Notes under the pieces: model-generated
Databases searched by the model: none
What the model was told of the DNA's origin: nothing
The model's input: only the letters and a program-made list of their open reading frames with translations
Translations under genes and position numbers: made by a program
In this document: positions 4,896 through 5,993 of the stretch, one piece after another
Numbering within the stretch: position 1 is the first letter of the stretch
Layout of the letters: every line of letters begins with the position of its first letter
Source of the DNA: Sulfurovum sp. bin170
GTDB lineage: Bacteria > Campylobacterota > Campylobacteria > Campylobacterales > Sulfurovaceae
Assembly: GCF_010892395.1 (NCBI RefSeq)
Contig: NZ_JAACKB010000001.1
Location: 1-5,993 of the forward strand
Direction: 5' to 3'
DNA length: 5,993 bases

Positions 4896-5993
4896 CTATT
4901 TAGATATTTTCACAGTCAAATAGTTAACCGCAATAGATATATCAGAGAGACCTTCACTTCTATCTTCAAGTATATTAAAATACTCAATATCAAAATCTAT
5001 CTCTTTGAAATAGTTATCAAGAGCAATAGATAGCAACTCATCTTTTCTTTTAAAATCAAGCAGATCTTTAGTCGCCTTTGCTGTAATTGACCTAACAATA
5101 GTATCAAGTTGATTCTTGATTATCATATCATTTGGATGGGTAAGCTCTTTGTTCTCTAGTGCCATTACAAAATCTACAATTTTTAACTTTTTGCTAATAC
5201 AGAAGAATGCCTCTATCACCTCATGGAAAGTGTGTGTTGAGCTAAACTCAATCTTTAGAATCTCTGCAATAAATTTAATATGCCCAATCATATTGAGGAA
5301 GAAATTTAGCTCTACATCCAGACCTCTAAATTTGATAGAGTGGTTAGATATAACTTTCTCCAAAATATTTTGAACAGCACCTTTATACGATAAGATCGTA
5401 GTGAAGTTTAACTCCTCCCCATCTAGCTCTATCATAGAGTTTAGAGCATAAGCGATTGAGTTCTCTATACTTATAAATGCTCTATATTGGTTCTCGGTTG
5501 AGATAGTGAAATCACTAGCAAAGAGTAGTTTTCTAGCATCTGTCGCATCAAATAGTCTATTGAGAATCAGATAAGATTTTATCTTCATTAGAAACTTATC
5601 AGCTCCTAGTTCATCAAAATCAGAGATAAAAGTAGAACCAGTTGCATTGATGATTTTATTTGAGACTATCAGAGCTACTATCTCTTTTTTGAGAGGGTGC
5701 AGAGAGAGTTTCTCATCAAATCTTGCCACAAAAGCTTTTGGAAAATATTTGTGGAAATAGTAATCAAATGCCTTATCCTCTATCATATCTGATTCAAGCA
5801 GAAGCTGTTGTAGAAATATCTTTGAATAGAGAGTCAAAGTTGCCAACATTGGTCTAATTATCTTGCCATCATAGGTCTCTAGTTTTTTAAGCAGAAAATC
5901 TCTCTTATTAAAAATCTCAACATGTTTCTGTAGCACCTCAACTGCCTCTTGAAATGAGTCAAAATTCTCTTTTGACCTCTCCTCATCAAGTGA
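4896..5993 (-). CDS. NAD-specific glutamate dehydrogenase, large type (C-terminal part, 5' end outside window)
   Basis: The reading frame is open to the right edge, so the 365 residues seen are the C-terminal part of a longer protein. The GTG at 5936 is internal, with 19 open codons before it (SLDEERSKENF and on). The sequence matches the helical C-terminal region of the large bacterial NAD-glutamate dehydrogenases (around 1,000 residues or more), which deaminate glutamate to 2-oxoglutarate and ammonia. Diagnostic stretches, numbered from the first visible residue, are IIRPMLATLTLYSK (about 45-58, cf. LTRPELAVLLAYAK), YYFHKYFPKAF (about 78-88, cf. the family's YFP segment), and LKKEIVALIVSNKIINATGSTF just after it. 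The catalytic domain lies outside, so activity cannot be judged. The last 200 or so residues are rich in Ile, Leu, Lys and Phe and diverge more from the family. The gene is convergent with mdh and ends three bases from a shared hairpin. Confidence 0.88.
   Translation of the reverse strand, partial: SLDEERSKENFDSFQEAVEVLQKHVEIFNKRDFLLKKLETYDGKIIRPMLATLTLYSKIFLQQLLLESDMIEDKAFDYYFHKYFPKAFVARFDEKLSLHPLKKEIVALIVSNKIINATGSTFISDFDELGADKFLMKIKSYLILNRLFDATDARKLLFASDFTISTENQYRAFISIENSIAYALNSMIELDGEELNFTTILSYKGAVQNILEKVISNHSIKFRGLDVELNFFLNMIGHIKFIAEILKIEFSSTHTFHEVIEAFFCISKKLKIVDFVMALENKELTHPNDMIIKNQLDTIVRSITAKATKDLLDFKRKDELLSIALDNYFKEIDFDIEYFNILEDRSEGLSDISIAVNYLTVKISK

Noticed and set aside
5934..5936. 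GTG as the start codon of the glutamate dehydrogenase gene
   Set aside because: The frame remains open for 19 more codons to the window edge and the family's catalytic domain must lie upstream, so this is an internal valine codon.

Overview
The window looks like an AT-rich chromosome segment of a Campylobacterota (epsilonproteobacterial) species, perhaps near Sulfurimonas or Sulfurovum. This rests on the overall protein and codon character (many AAA, AGA and ATT codons, AAGGAG/AAAGG ribosome sites) and on the pairing of an LDH-like malate dehydrogenase with a large NAD-dependent glutamate dehydrogenase. No taxonomic marker gene is present, so the assignment is inference. All four genes are metabolic housekeeping or respiratory genes; no transposase, phage gene, CRISPR array, tRNA or rRNA was seen.

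Layout: positions 1-177 are a leader region with a C9 tract at the left edge (19-27) and AT-rich promoter-like sequence. Next are two closely spaced plus-strand genes: electron-transfer-flavoprotein:quinone oxidoreductase (ETF-QO, 178-1842) and, 18 bp later, one gene encoding ETF beta and alpha as a single polypeptide (1861-3810). A 91-bp gap (3811-3901) holds two inverted, REP-like palindromes and the ribosome site of a malate dehydrogenase gene (3902-4852). A perfect hairpin (4869-4892) separates mdh from a convergent minus-strand gene, the C-terminal 365 residues of a large NAD-glutamate dehydrogenase, whose 5' end lies beyond the right edge.

How they work together: the fused ETF would collect electrons from one or more flavoprotein dehydrogenases encoded elsewhere, and ETF-QO would pass them to the membrane quinone pool. 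Malate and glutamate dehydrogenases link NAD(H) to oxaloacetate and 2-oxoglutarate, so the neighbourhood is themed on central carbon and redox metabolism. No acyl-CoA dehydrogenase or other obvious ETF electron donor is present.

The points most worth a second look are: (i) the two REP-like units, which share a GTAG head and differ by three fully compensated stem base pairs, the first unit providing the stop codon of the ETF gene; (ii) the fused ETF, whose beta half carries the DGDT motif of the FAD-binding, FixA/bifurcating class although it sits beside a canonical-looking ETF-QO; and (iii) the C9 homopolymer at the left edge. I found no convincing new multi-gene system.
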